A DNA stretch of 64,000 bases from Limnoglobus roseus (lineage in GTDB: Bacteria; Planctomycetota; Planctomycetia; Gemmatales; Gemmataceae), in the NCBI RefSeq assembly GCF_008254045.1, contig NZ_CP042425.1:2170001-2234000 (forward strand), read 5' to 3'. Of the stretch, positions 1-9,752 are shown in pieces. Below the pieces are notes generated by a model that searched no databases, was not told where the DNA came from, and saw only the letters and a list, made by a program, of their open reading frames with translations. Within the stretch, counting starts at the first letter, position 1, and each line of letters opens with the position of its first letter. The translations under genes and the position numbers were made by a program.

Positions 1-3000
1 GCGACCGACGATTCTTATCAGAAGCAACTCGCCGACATGGGGGCCAAATACCTCGGCCGGCAGAACGCCGCCGACAGCAACCGGGCCGAAGCCCTCCGCA
101 AGATCGAGGAGAAGTTCCAGGACAACGACCAGAAGACGCGGGCCAAGTACCAGGACCGCCTCTGGACGATCGACTCGCTGATCGAGGCGGCCGAAAAGGA
201 GGCCAACGACCACCACCAGAAACTCGTCCGGCAAGCCGAGGGGGCGCGGAAGAAGTTCGCGGAAGTCTGGAAGAAGGTGCAGCCGTCCCTCCAGCGCGTC
301 GGCTTGCAGCAGGCGGACGTCGAGTACCCGGCCGACCGGCTGCCGAGCCCGACGCCGACCGACCCGGAGGGGAAGCTGCAATCGTGCGTCGAGGACGTGG
401 AGGCCGCCGCCGGCCGCGTGACATCGGCTTCGCTGCCAAAATTCATCCGCACGCCGAGCGTCATCGGGTTGGCGATCGTCGCCGGCGGGATCGGCTTCGG
501 CATCGGCATGGGCGTCGGCACGATCAAGACCGCCGCCATCATCGCCGGGGTCACGGCCGTCCTCGGCGGCGTCGGCCTGTACTTCCTGTTCCTCATCCTC
601 GCGAAGCGTCAAGTTCGCACGCGGGCGGTGCAACTCGGCGTCTTCCAAGCAGAGGCGAGTCGGGCCGCCGACTCGTTGCAAGAGTACGCCAAGACGACGC
701 ACGCCAAGCAGATCGCCGACTTGAAACGCCGTCAGGCCACCGACCGCAAGAAGGCCGACGACTACTTCGTGCCGCTTCTCGCCAAGATTGCCGGCGAGCG
801 GACGAACAACACCAACCGCGTCGAGACCGAGTACAACGACCGCCTCGACAGCATCGGCCAGGACCGCTTCGCCGAGTCGAAATCGACGGACGACCGGTAC
901 GCCTCGGCTCTCGCCGCCGTGGACGCGAAGTTCGACAAGCAACTCCGCGAGGCGGAAGACGGCTACGCCGCGAAGATGGCCACCGCGACCGCCACCCGCG
1001 GCCAGACGTGGAACGCCATGTCCAACACCTGGCACACCGGCGTCGCCGACGTGGGGGCCACCCTCGACGACCTGAAGTCGAAGGGCCAGAAACTCTTCCC
1101 GAAGTGGGAGCACTACCTCGAAGGCAACAGCACCCTCCCGGCAACCGTGCCCGGCGGCGTGCGGTACGGTGCCCTGAAGGTGGACATGTACACGCTGCCG
1201 GAGGGTGAGCCGCTCGACGAACGGCTCGCCCCCGACACGCCGATCCGCCTGTTCGTTCCGGCCTACCTGCCCTTCCCCGACAAGTGCTCGGTGGTGCTGA
1301 AAGCCGCCGATCAAGGACGTGCGGCCGCCATCGGTGCGATCCAGTCGATGATGCTTCGGTTCCTCACCGGCTTGCCGCCGGGCAAGGTGCGGTTCACGAT
1401 CATCGACCCCGTCGGCCTCGGCGAGAACTTCGCCGCGTTCATGCACCTCGCCGACTACGACGAGCAGTTGGTGGGGCCGCGCATCTGGACGGAAGCCGGG
1501 CAGATCGAGAAGCGGCTGCTCGACGTGACCGAGCACATGGAAAACGTGATCCAGAAGTACCTGCGGAACCAGTACAAGAGCATCGAGGAGTACAACCGGG
1601 CCGCCGGCGAAGTGGCCGAGCCGTACCGCGTGCTGGTGATCGCGAACTTCCCGACGAACTTCACGCCGGACGCCGCCCGCCGCCTCGTGAGCATCCTCAC
1701 CAGCGGCCCCGCCTGCGGTGTTTGCACGTTGGTCAGCGTGGACACGAAGGCCGCGATGCCGCGAGACTTCCGCCTCGCGGACCTGGAACAAGCGGCGTTC
1801 AACCTCGTCTGGAAAGACGGCAAGTTCGCCCTCACCGACCCGGTGCTGGCCGCCTACCCGCTGACGCTCGACCCGCCGCCGACGAACACCGACATGGCCA
1901 CGATCGTCCGCAAGGTCGGCGAGGCGAGCCGCGACGCGGCCAAGGTGGAGGTGCCGTTCGAGTTCATCATGCCGAAGCCGGACATGATCTGGAAAAGCAG
2001 TTCCGCGAAGTCGTTCGACGTGCCGGTCGGCCGCTCCGGGGCGACGAAGAAGCAGATGTTCATGGTCGGTCGCGGCACCGCCCAGCACGCTCTCGTCGCA
2101 GGGAAGACCGGCTCCGGGAAGTCCACGCTGTTACACGCGCTCATCACGAACCTCGCGCTGATGTACAGCCCCGACGAGGCCGAGTTGTACCTGATCGACT
2201 TCAAGAAGGGCGTCGAGTTCCGCGCGTATGCCGCGAACAAGCTGCCGCACGCGAAGGTTGTGGCCATCGAGAGCGAGCGCGAGTTCGGCCTGAGCGTGCT
2301 CCAGCGGCTCGACGTGGAGATTCGCGAGCGCGGCGACAAGTTCCGGGCGGCCGGCGTCAACGACCTCGACGGCTACCGCGACTACCTGAAGACCCAGGGC
2401 AAAGACGGCGTGATGCCGCGGATTCTGTTCGTGGTGGACGAGTTCCAGGAGTTCTTCGTCGAAGACGACAAGCTCGCCCAAGAAGCGGCCCTGTTGCTCG
2501 ACCGCCTCGTGCGACAAGGCCGGGCGTTCGGCCTGCACCTGTTCCTCGGTTCGCAAACCCTCGGCGGGGCGTACTCGCTGGCCCGCACCACGATCGACCA
2601 GATGGCCGTCCGCATCGCGCTCCAGTGTTCCGACGCCGACGCACAACTCATCCTCAGCAAGGACAACAGCGCCGCCCGCCTCCTCTCCCGGCCCGGCGAG
2701 GCGATCTACAACGACGCCAACGGTCTGCTCGAAGGCAATGACCCGTTCCAGGTCGTCTGGCTGGACGAAGACCACCGCGACCGGCTGTTGAAGGAAATCC
2801 ACGCGCGGGCCGGCGACCGCTACCCGCCGCCGCTGGTCTTCGAGGGGAACATTCCCGCCGAACTACCGAAGAACCCGATGCTGAAGGCCGTACTGGAGAA
2901 GAAGCCGACCGACGTGAAGTCGCCGGTCGTGTGGCTCGGCGACGCCGTCGCGATCAAAGATCCAACGGCCGCCGTCTTCCGCGCCCAGTCTGGGGCGAAC

Positions 3001-3693
3001 CTGCTGCTCATCGGCTCGTCCGAGGAAGCGGCCCTCGCGATCCTCACCGCTGCGATGGTCGCCTTCACGGCCGAAGTGCCGACCGCGGAGAACGCCCGCA
3101 CGGTGACACTCCTCGACGGCACGCCCGACGACTCGGAACACGCCGAGTACCTCCGCAAAGCGGCCACCGCCCTCGGCTACGCGACCGCCTCCGTCGAGCG
3201 GTTCGAGATTCAGCAAGCCCTCGCCGACCTCGCTGCCGAGATCGCCAAACGTCTGAGTGGCGAAGTCGCGGACCGTTCCGCCCGCTTCGTGTTGGTGCAG
3301 GGGCTGCAACGCTTCCGCGAACTCCGCAAGCCCGACGACGACTTCGGCTTCGGCCGCAAGGGGGACCAACCGAAGTCGCCCGGCGAACTGTTCGCGACGA
3401 TCCTCCGCGACGGCCCGGCCGTCGGCGTTCACGTGATCGTCTGGTGCGACAGCCTGACAAACCTCAACCGTGCCCTGGACCGCCAAGCCTTGAAGGAGTT
3501 CACGCAGCGAGTGCTGTTCCAAATGAGTTCGCAGGACAGTAGCACGCTGATCGACACTCCCGTCGCCAGCCGCCTCGGCCGCACGCGAGCCTTGTTCGTG
3601 CAAGAAGAACTGGAACGCCCCGAGAAGTTCCGCCCTTATGGCCTGCCGGAGTTGACGTGGCTGCGGGGCATCGGGGAGAATCGGCCGGCGTAA
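1..3693 (+). CDS. FtsK/SpoIIIE-family ATPase (5'-truncated by window edge)
   Basis: The frame is open from base 1, before the first ATG at 37, so the gene probably begins upstream of the window. Residues are numbered from that ATG. The N-terminal part is charged and helical (probable coiled coil), followed by two hydrophobic segments near 147-190, a long Lys/Arg/Glu-rich helical stretch to about 330, and a FtsK/SpoIIIE domain with Walker A GKTGSGKST near 690 and Walker B ILFVVDEFQEF near 795. A second, C-terminal ATPase-like domain (about 985-1200) reads NLLLIGSSEEAA where Walker A should be, so it looks degenerate. Tandem active and degenerate domains resemble EccC-type motors of type VII secretion as well as DNA translocases; the sequence does not decide between them. 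A small membrane-protein gene follows 12 bp downstream. Confidence 0.85.
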   Translation, partial: ATDDSYQKQLADMGAKYLGRQNAADSNRAEALRKIEEKFQDNDQKTRAKYQDRLWTIDSLIEAAEKEANDHHQKLVRQAEGARKKFAEVWKKVQPSLQRVGLQQADVEYPADRLPSPTPTDPEGKLQSCVEDVEAAAGRVTSASLPKFIRTPSVIGLAIVAGGIGFGIGMGVGTIKTAAIIAGVTAVLGGVGLYFLFLILAKRQVRTRAVQLGVFQAEASRAADSLQEYAKTTHAKQIADLKRRQATDRKKADDYFVPLLAKIAGERTNNTNRVETEYNDRLDSIGQDRFAESKSTDDRYASALAAVDAKFDKQLREAEDGYAAKMATATATRGQTWNAMSNTWHTGVADVGATLDDLKSKGQKLFPKWEHYLEGNSTLPATVPGGVRYGALKVDMYTLPEGEPLDERLAPDTPIRLFVPAYLPFPDKCSVVLKAADQGRAAAIGAIQSMMLRFLTGLPPGKVRFTIIDPVGLGENFAAFMHLADYDEQLVGPRIWTEAGQIEKRLLDVTEHMENVIQKYLRNQYKSIEEYNRAAGEVAEPYRVLVIANFPTNFTPDAARRLVSILTSGPACGVCTLVSVDTKAAMPRDFRLADLEQAAFNLVWKDGKFALTDPVLAAYPLTLDPPPTNTDMATIVRKVGEASRDAAKVEVPFEFIMPKPDMIWKSSSAKSFDVPVGRSGATKKQMFMVGRGTAQHALVAGKTGSGKSTLLHALITNLALMYSPDEAELYLIDFKKGVEFRAYAANKLPHAKVVAIESEREFGLSVLQRLDVEIRERGDKFRAAGVNDLDGYRDYLKTQGKDGVMPRILFVVDEFQEFFVEDDKLAQEAALLLDRLVRQGRAFGLHLFLGSQTLGGAYSLARTTIDQMAVRIALQCSDADAQLILSKDNSAARLLSRPGEAIYNDANGLLEGNDPFQVVWLDEDHRDRLLKEIHARAGDRYPPPLVFEGNIPAELPKNPMLKAVLEKKPTDVKSPVVWLGDAVAIKDPTAAVFRAQSGANLLLIGSSEEAALAILTAAMVAFTAEVPTAENARTVTLLDGTPDDSEHAEYLRKAATALGYATASVERFEIQQALADLAAEIAKRLSGEVADRSARFVLVQGLQRFRELRKPDDDFGFGRKGDQPKSPGELFATILRDGPAVGVHVIVWCDSLTNLNRALDRQALKEFTQRVLFQMSSQDSSTLIDTPVASRLGRTRALFVQEELERPEKFRPYGLPELTWLRGIGENRPA

Positions 3694-3705
3694 GCACGGA
3701 GGCCG

Positions 3706-4284
3706 ATGATGACCGACGCGAAGCCAACGGTGCGCCCGCTACCGTATCACGTGTGTGTTTTGGTGGCCGTCACGGGAATCTGGTTCTTTCTTTGCCTACC
3801 CCACGTCACGAACGCTGGAGCCGGCCTTCAATGGGGCTGCCTGCTCCTGCCGCTCACCGTGGTCATGGTCGCGTCCTGGTTTCGCTGCCTCGTTCAACTC
3901 GCGGACGCGGAAAAGCGGGACCGACGGGTCGTCAAACTCTGGTGCGGGTGCACGGCTCTGGGGCTGGTGATCGCCCTGTTCACGTTCACGCCGGTCGGTC
4001 TCACGGCCCGCGTGTGGCTTTCGTCCGGCTCTCTCCAACAACTCGCCGGCGACCTGCTGCCGGCCGGCGAGGAGACGCCGACTGTGGACCGCATCGCCGG
4101 TCTCTTTCTCGTGGAAAAGTATGAAACCAGCAATGACGGCGCGGTGGCTTTCTACACATGCGAATCCGGGATGTGTAACCGCGCCGGCGTCCTCTACCTG
4201 CCACCAGGCACGACTCCACCGTCGAGCGTTCGCGTCGAAGAACACCTGTACGGCCCGTGGTATCGCTTCTGGTGGAAGTGGTGA
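3706..4284 (+). CDS. Small membrane protein, unknown function
   Basis: This 192-residue product has three clear hydrophobic segments in its first 105 residues (around CVLVAVTGIWFFLCL, LLLPLTVVMVASW and LGLVIALFTFTPVGL). A roughly 85-residue soluble tail follows, containing one Cys pair (CESGMC) and ending in an aromatic cluster, WYRFWWKW. The start codon follows a GGAGG at about 3697-3701, and the gene lies 12 bp after the FtsK-like gene, so the two are probably co-transcribed and may act together at the membrane. I recognise no family. Codon use matches the neighbours. Confidence 0.6.
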   Translation: MMTDAKPTVRPLPYHVCVLVAVTGIWFFLCLPHVTNAGAGLQWGCLLLPLTVVMVASWFRCLVQLADAEKRDRRVVKLWCGCTALGLVIALFTFTPVGLTARVWLSSGSLQQLAGDLLPAGEETPTVDRIAGLFLVEKYETSNDGAVAFYTCESGMCNRAGVLYLPPGTTPPSSVRVEEHLYGPWYRFWWKW

Positions 4285-4433
4285 ACAGTTGCAAGGGCAA
4301 CATGACGGAGACAAAGTTATGGGCTGCCCGGCCGAGTTCGTGAAAAGGGAAGCCGCGTTACCTGACAAGTGAGGCGCAACGGCCCGCGACAGGGCTTCGC
4401 AAAATGCCTTCCGACTCGGACACGAGTTAGCCC

Positions 4434-5354
4434 CTACCCTCTCCCACCGCCCGCCGTTGTCGCGAGGACGGCCATGCGGACGGCGAGGCCGTTCTCGACC
4501 TGGGCGAGGATCGCCGAGTTCGGGCCGTCGGCCACGTCGGGGGTGATCTCCACGCCGCGGTTGATCGGGCCGGGGGCGAGAATGAGCACGTCCGACTTCG
4601 CCCGCTTCATCCGGCCGCCGTTCATGCCGAAGAGGTGGGCGTACTCGCCGACCGACGGGAAGAACGCACTCCGCTGTCGCTCGAACTGCACCCGCAACAG
4701 GTTTACCACGTCGCACCGCGGCAGAATGTCGTCGAGGTCGTCGGCCACTTCCACGCCGAACTGCCGCACTTCCGGCGGCACCAGCGTCGGCGGGCCGCAC
4801 ACGATCACCTTCGCGCCGAGTTTCGTCAGGCCGTGGATGTTGCTCCTCGCCACCCGGCTGTGCAGGATGTCGCCGACGAGCGCGACCGTCAGCCCGGCGA
4901 TTGTGCCCTTCCGTTGGCGGATGGTCAGGATGTCGAGCAGGCCTTGCGTCGGGTGTTCGTGGCTGCCGTCGCCGGCGTTGATGACGCTGACGTGTTTCTG
5001 CAGGTGGCGCGTGAGCATCTCCGGCGCGCCGGACGACGTGTGCCGGACGATGACGGCGTCGATGCCCATCGCCTCGATGTTGCGAACGGTGTCGATAAAG
5101 GTTTCGCCCTTCGACGTACTCGACCCGCCCGGCGAGAAGTCTTGCACGTCGCCGCCGAGCCGCCGGGCCGCGAGTTGGAAGCTGATCTTCGTCCGCGTGG
5201 ACGGCTCGAAGAATAGCGTGACGATGAGCTTGCCCTTCAAGTCGTCGCGCTTCGGCACGTCGCCGACGCCGACGCCGACGTAGGTTTCGGCCCGGTCGAG
5301 CAGCGCGGTGATGTCGGCGGCCGAGAGCGGGTTCAGTCCGAGCAGGTGTTTCAT
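4434..5354 (-). CDS. pyrB: Aspartate carbamoyltransferase catalytic chain
   Basis: This enzyme catalyses the first committed step of pyrimidine synthesis, carbamoyl phosphate plus L-aspartate to N-carbamoyl-L-aspartate, in the cytosol. The 306-residue product starts [12 protein letters not shown] behind a GAGG; in-frame codons upstream lack family character. All landmark motifs are present: [11 protein letters not shown] for carbamoyl phosphate binding, STSKGET with the catalytic Lys, [10 protein letters not shown] with the active-site His, [13 protein letters not shown] and [11 protein letters not shown]. The length is that of stand-alone catalytic chains. No pyrI or pyrC lies beside it; it diverges from the DegT gene across about 160 bp that must hold both promoters. 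Confidence 0.96.
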   Translation of the reverse strand: MKHLLGLNPLSAADITALLDRAETYVGVGVGDVPKRDDLKGKLIVTLFFEPSTRTKISFQLAARRLGGDVQDFSPGGSSTSKGETFIDTVRNIEAMGIDAVIVRHTSSGAPEMLTRHLQKHVSVINAGDGSHEHPTQGLLDILTIRQRKGTIAGLTVALVGDILHSRVARSNIHGLTKLGAKVIVCGPPTLVPPEVRQFGVEVADDLDDILPRCDVVNLLRVQFERQRSAFFPSVGEYAHLFGMNGGRMKRAKSDVLILAPGPINRGVEITPDVADGPNSAILAQVENGLAVRMAVLATTAGGGRG

Positions 5355-5513
5355 GGCGTCCTCGTTGTTTTCACAGAGTATATCGGCAAACCGAAGGCGG
5401 CCCACCTCGCCCGCCCATGTCGATGTTCGCCTTGACACGCCGGTCCGATTCCGCGTAATTCCGTAGGCGAACCATTAGCCAAACTGACGCCACCTGGGGA
5501 AAGGATTCCCACG

Positions 5514-6668
5514 ATGTCCGATCGGCCTACTCCCGTTCCGCTGTGCGACGTGAACGCCCAATACCGTGCCCTTCAGCCGGAGATCGACGCCGCCGTCATG
5601 CGCGTCGTGTCGTCGGGGCTGGCGATCAACGGCCCGGACGTGGCCGCGTTCGAGAAGGAAGCGGCCGCGTACTGCGGGGCCAAGCACGCCATCGGCTGTG
5701 CCAACGGCACCGACGCGATCTTGCTCGCCCTCGCCGCCCTCGACGTGGGGCCGGGGGATGAAGTGATTATCCCGCCGTTCACGTTCTTCGCCACGCTCGG
5801 CTCGGTCCTGCGGACCGGGGCGACGCCGGTGTTCGCCGAAGTGCAGCCGGACACGTTTAACCTCGACCCGATCGAAGTCGAAGCGAAGATCACGCCGCGG
5901 ACGAAGGCGATCATCCCCGTCCACTTGTTCGGCCAGTGCGCCGACATGAGCGCTCTCCAGGCGATTGCCGAACAACACAACCTGCACATCGTCGAAGACG
6001 CGGCCCAGTCGTTCGGGGCGGAGTACCGCGGGCAGAAGTGCGGCAGCTTCGGCAGCATCAACAGCTTCAGCTTCTACCCCAGCAAGAACCTCGGCACGCT
6101 CGGCGACGCCGGCATGGTGACGACCAACGACGACGCGCTGGCGAAGAAATTGTTCGCGTTCCGCAACCACGGCAGCGAGGTGAAGTACTTCCACAAGTAC
6201 GTCGGCTGGAACGCCAGGCTCGACACGATTCACGCGGCCATCCTGCGGGCGAAGTTGCCGCACGTCGATGGCTGGATCGACGGCCGGCGGGCGGCGGCCG
6301 CCCGGTACGACGAGTTGATTTCCGGCTTCGGCATCGCCGGGTTCTTCCGCCGGCCGATCGCGAAGCCGGACCGCAAGCACACGTATAACCAGTACACGGT
6401 GCGGGTCGCCCCGCGGGACCGCGACGATCTCGTGAAGTTCCTGCGGGACAACGCTATCGGGTGCGACATCTACTACCCGCTGCCGTTACACCTGCAAGAG
6501 TGCGTGAAGCATTTGGGCCACCGTGAAGGGGACTTCCCGGTGAGCGAAGAAGCGTCGCGGGGCGTGCTGTCGCTGCCGATGTTTCCGGAAATCACCGCGG
6601 AACAACAGCGGCGGGTCGTCGAACGCTGTGCGACGTTCACCGAACAGCGGGCACGACGGGCGGCGTAA
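5514..6668 (+). CDS. DegT/DnrJ/EryC1/StrS-family sugar-nucleotide aminotransferase
   Basis: This is a PLP-dependent transaminase of the family that puts amino groups on keto-sugar nucleotides for surface polysaccharides. In 384 residues it shows NGTDAILLAL for the phosphate-binding turn, DAAQSFGA with the PLP-contacting Asp, and SFYPSKNLGTLGDAG with the Schiff-base Lys. The pattern PVHLFGQCADM is close to WbpE-type UDP-3-keto-sugar aminotransferases, but substrate cannot be read from sequence. A perfect palindromic terminator follows 18 bp after the stop. The next gene, convergent, is a polysaccharide flippase, supporting a cell-surface glycan role. Confidence 0.93.
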   Translation: MSDRPTPVPLCDVNAQYRALQPEIDAAVMRVVSSGLAINGPDVAAFEKEAAAYCGAKHAIGCANGTDAILLALAALDVGPGDEVIIPPFTFFATLGSVLRTGATPVFAEVQPDTFNLDPIEVEAKITPRTKAIIPVHLFGQCADMSALQAIAEQHNLHIVEDAAQSFGAEYRGQKCGSFGSINSFSFYPSKNLGTLGDAGMVTTNDDALAKKLFAFRNHGSEVKYFHKYVGWNARLDTIHAAILRAKLPHVDGWIDGRRAAAARYDELISGFGIAGFFRRPIAKPDRKHTYNQYTVRVAPRDRDDLVKFLRDNAIGCDIYYPLPLHLQECVKHLGHREGDFPVSEEASRGVLSLPMFPEITAEQQRRVVERCATFTEQRARRAA

Positions 6669-6686
6669 TGTTGGTGGAAGTAACCG

Positions 6687-6714
6687 AAGCCCGCGGACGA
6701 TCGTCCGCGGGCTT
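6687..6714 (+). terminator. Perfect palindromic terminator after the DegT gene
   Basis: A perfect 28-bp palindrome (aagcccgcggacga and its complement) is followed by TTTT in the plus direction. It lies 18 bp past the aminotransferase stop and has the form of a Rho-independent terminator. A diverged relative of the same sequence lies at about 6944-6970, inside the flippase coding region. Confidence 0.8.
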
Positions 6715-6741
6715 TTGCGTATCGTTTTCAGCACCGTAGGT

Positions 6742-6894
6742 GCGGCAGTCGTTAGCCAGGGGTGTAAACCCCTGGACTTCCTACCATCAACAAGCCCCTT
6801 AGGGGCGGGAGAAGGGCATCTGTCGCCCCTAAGGGGCTTTGGCATTGGGATACGCGGGTCCCAGGGGTTTACACCCCTGGCTAACGACTGCCGC
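6742..6894. repeat. Nested inverted repeat between convergent genes
   Basis: Two 34-nt arms (6742-6775 and 6861-6894) are perfect reverse complements. Each arm contains its own small palindrome (ccaggggtgtaaacccctgg type). Between them lies a second perfect inverted repeat with 16-nt arms (6792-6807 and 6824-6839). The right outer arm covers the stop codon and last codons of the minus-strand flippase. The arrangement could fold as a hairpin within a hairpin and may be a bidirectional terminator or a non-autonomous REP-like mobile repeat. Confidence 0.85.
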
Positions 6895-8431
6895 CGCTCC
6901 GCGGCTGAAAGACAGGGATGGGTGTGGTTGCATGAACGGCCACGATCGGCGGACGATCGTCTGCGGGTTTTCGCTTGCGCTTCGCCAGTTCCATCGCGGC
7001 GACAAGGACGGCGTAGGGAACGAGTCCCACCGCGATGCCACCGAAGATGCCGGGCCACGACGGTGGAACTTCTCCCATTAGCAACCACATCGCCGACGGC
7101 ACACTCACGGCGGCCAACGGTTTCAGCCACGCGGCCAAATACGCTCGTAGGTTCAGCCCGATCACGCGGCCCGTGTAGACCAGCACGGCGATGCAGAACA
7201 GCACGTTCGGAACGGCCACCGCCACCGCCACGCCTTCCACGCCGAAGCGAATCAGCGACAGCATCAGCGCGAGGTTCAGCCCCGCTTCCGCCAACGCCAG
7301 TCGGGCGAACAATCGCAGCCGGCCGAGGCCGTAGAGGATGCGCGACGCCACCGATTGGGCCACGCCGAGGCTGAGCGTCGCGGCGAGAATCGCGACGGCC
7401 GGGAAACTGCCCGTGACGAACTCCGGGCCGACCCAACGGGCGAGGAACGGCTTGCCGAACAACCACAGGCCGACGTTCACCGGCAGCACGATGTACAGTA
7501 CCCAGCGCGTGGCCGTGAGCATCAACCTCGCGATGCCGGGCCAGTCGCCGCGGGCTTCCATCGCACTCACGCCGGGCGTCAGGGTGGCGGTGATGGTGCG
7601 CAAGAGCGTTTTCGCGTACTCGATCAGTCGGCCGGCCGTGGCGAAGAACGTCACCTGCCCGGCCGGCAGGAACAGGCCCACGAGGATCGCCCCGGTCTGC
7701 ACCGTCACGCGGCCGGCGAGCATCGCCAGGAACGCATCGACGCTGTAGCCGCGGACGTGGCGCAGGGTGTCGCGATCGACCAGCGACCAGCGGAAGCGTA
7801 AGCCCGGCAAGAAGCGGAATGACAGCACGGCGAAGGCCGCGTGTTCGCCGAGGTTCGCCAGCGTGTAAAAGACTGCGAGGGGGAGTAAGCTGGACGTGTG
7901 GTTCACGGCCCACACGATGCCGGCCGTGCGGACGGCGAGGAAACCGATTCGCACTGCGCTCTTGGCCGCGTAGCGGTCGAGGCCGTCGAGGACCGACGGG
8001 AAAACGCTCAGCGGCAGCGTGACCGCGAGGTTCGCCAGCATCAGCAACATGAACGCGAGCACGTCGCCGTCGCCGCCGAGTTTCGCGTCCAGGCTCGGCG
8101 TCAGCACCGCGGCCAGCGGCGCTCCGACGGCGAACGCAATTAGCCCTGCCCCCGCGTACAACGCCAGACAGGCGGAGGCCATGCGGTTCAGCGGTTCCCG
8201 CTCGCCGACGGCGTGGTGCTTCGCGACGTACCGCACCAGGCACGCCGCCAGGCCCATGTCGAGTAGCGTAAAGTACGCCAGCACCGCCTCGACGACGCAC
8301 CACACGTCGTACCGCGGCTTGCCGAGGGTGTCGATCAGGTACGGCGTGAGGAAGAAACTGACCGCCAACGTGGCCGCGAACGCGAGCCAATTCGAGCCGG
8401 CCGAGACGAGAAACGTAAATCGCGATGCCAC
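6881..8431 (-). CDS. Polysaccharide flippase (Wzx/MATE-like exporter)
   Basis: This integral membrane protein of 516 residues is expected to flip lipid-linked glycan units across the cytoplasmic membrane. About a dozen hydrophobic segments are evident, starting with WLAFAATLAVSFFLTPYLI and including LAYFTLLDMGLAACLVRYVA, which is typical of the oligosaccharide flippase branch of the MATE/MVF superfamily. The C-terminal 20 or so residues are hydrophilic and are encoded in part by the inverted repeat, so they may be a recent replacement of the native end. It is convergent with the DegT aminotransferase. Confidence 0.85.
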   Translation of the reverse strand: MASRFTFLVSAGSNWLAFAATLAVSFFLTPYLIDTLGKPRYDVWCVVEAVLAYFTLLDMGLAACLVRYVAKHHAVGEREPLNRMASACLALYAGAGLIAFAVGAPLAAVLTPSLDAKLGGDGDVLAFMLLMLANLAVTLPLSVFPSVLDGLDRYAAKSAVRIGFLAVRTAGIVWAVNHTSSLLPLAVFYTLANLGEHAAFAVLSFRFLPGLRFRWSLVDRDTLRHVRGYSVDAFLAMLAGRVTVQTGAILVGLFLPAGQVTFFATAGRLIEYAKTLLRTITATLTPGVSAMEARGDWPGIARLMLTATRWVLYIVLPVNVGLWLFGKPFLARWVGPEFVTGSFPAVAILAATLSLGVAQSVASRILYGLGRLRLFARLALAEAGLNLALMLSLIRFGVEGVAVAVAVPNVLFCIAVLVYTGRVIGLNLRAYLAAWLKPLAAVSVPSAMWLLMGEVPPSWPGIFGGIAVGLVPYAVLVAAMELAKRKRKPADDRPPIVAVHATTPIPVFQPRSGGSR

Positions 8432-8695
8432 CGCTGCCTCCGTGCGAACGACAGGACAGGGTACTCGCTAGAAACGCCGGCCGTCGAGAGCGAACCGCGG
8501 ACAGGAAAATGAAAATCTTGTGAGATAGGGGCGTAAGGTTACGTCTAAAATGCTGTTACAAGAATTGCCTTGCAAAGTTCACCGGACCTGGATATTTTGT
8601 AAAGTGTCCTTATTAAATTGCCCATCTGTGAATGTTCTCATTTTCTTTTGGCGAAAGGTCCACCTGACCGAACGTCGCTTTCTTCGGAGTCGAAC

Positions 8696-9733
8696 ATGTT
8701 TAAACGCTCTCTCCCGGAATGTCGCCGATCACGAGGCGCGTTCACGCTGATCGAACTGTTGGTGGTGATTGCGATCATCGCCATCCTGATCGGCCTCCTG
8801 CTACCGGCCGTGCAAAAGGTCCGCGAGGCCGCCGCCCGTGCGAAATGCACCAACAACCTCAAGCAACTCGCCCTCGGCGTCCACGGCTACCACGACGTCG
8901 CCGGCACCCTGCCCCCCGGTCGGAAGTACGACCTGTGGGACTCGTTCACCTGGGTTCAGTACACCCTCCCGTACATCGAGCAAGGGGCCGTTTACAACGG
9001 CTTCACCGCCCTGCCGTTGAGCGCCAACAGCGCCTACACCCATAGCGGAGGCGACAAGAGCCCGACCGGGCCGACGCAGCGGACGGCGCGAGAGGCGATT
9101 ATCGCGACGTTCATGTGCCCGAGTGACTCGACAAACCAGTCCAATGAGACCACGACCTCGGACACCTGGGGCTTCTACCGGGGCAACTACCGCGGTTGTA
9201 CCGGGTCCGGCGACATGTATGGGACGGCCACGACCGGGAACACCTATTCTGGCGTCGGCGCGTTCGGGGTGAAGGCCAATCAGAGCGCGATCGACAAGTC
9301 CAACCGCGGCCCGACCCTGGTCGGGATTACGGACGGAACGTCCAACACCGCCCTGATCTCGGAAGGAATCGTCCCCACCGTGTCGGGGTGGGGCGGACCG
9401 ATCGGGTCGATCATCTACGGGAACATGGGCGGCGGTTTGTACTCCAACAGTCTGGTGCCCAACAGCGCGGCCCAGGACCAGGTCATCGGGCCGTGCCCGG
9501 TCACGCAAGGGGACGCCTCCTACAAATCCCCTTGCACGAGCATCGGCGGTAACGACGGTAACGGCCGCAGCGCGATCAACGCTCAGGCCGGGGCCCGCAG
9601 TAAGCACACCGGCGGGGTGAACGCCGCCATGGCCGACGGCGGGGTGCGGTTCGTCCGCAACACCATCGACGCGGCCGCGTGGCAGGCCGCGGGCACGCGG
9701 GCCGGCGGCGAAGTTGTGACGTTGGACAACTAA
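8696..9733 (+). CDS. DUF1559-family prepilin-like secreted protein
   Basis: This 345-residue protein has the type IV prepilin signature: a short basic leader, then [18 protein letters not shown], with Phe following the predicted prepilin-peptidase cut. [20 protein letters not shown] follows, the standard start of planctomycete DUF1559 proteins. The C-terminal region carries the H-GG-N...ADG-VR box ([17 protein letters not shown]) of that family. The ATG at 8696 is preceded by GGAG. Function is unknown; large paralogous sets are typical of this phylum. The 264 bp upstream are AT-rich compared with the surroundings and probably contain the promoter. The lipoprotein 19 bp downstream is its usual partner. 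Confidence 0.9.
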   Translation: MFKRSLPECRRSRGAFTLIELLVVIAIIAILIGLLLPAVQKVREAAARAKCTNNLKQLALGVHGYHDVAGTLPPGRKYDLWDSFTWVQYTLPYIEQGAVYNGFTALPLSANSAYTHSGGDKSPTGPTQRTAREAIIATFMCPSDSTNQSNETTTSDTWGFYRGNYRGCTGSGDMYGTATTGNTYSGVGAFGVKANQSAIDKSNRGPTLVGITDGTSNTALISEGIVPTVSGWGGPIGSIIYGNMGGGLYSNSLVPNSAAQDQVIGPCPVTQGDASYKSPCTSIGGNDGNGRSAINAQAGARSKHTGGVNAAMADGGVRFVRNTIDAAAWQAAGTRAGGEVVTLDN

Positions 9734-9752
9734 CCCCCTGGAGGCTCCGACT

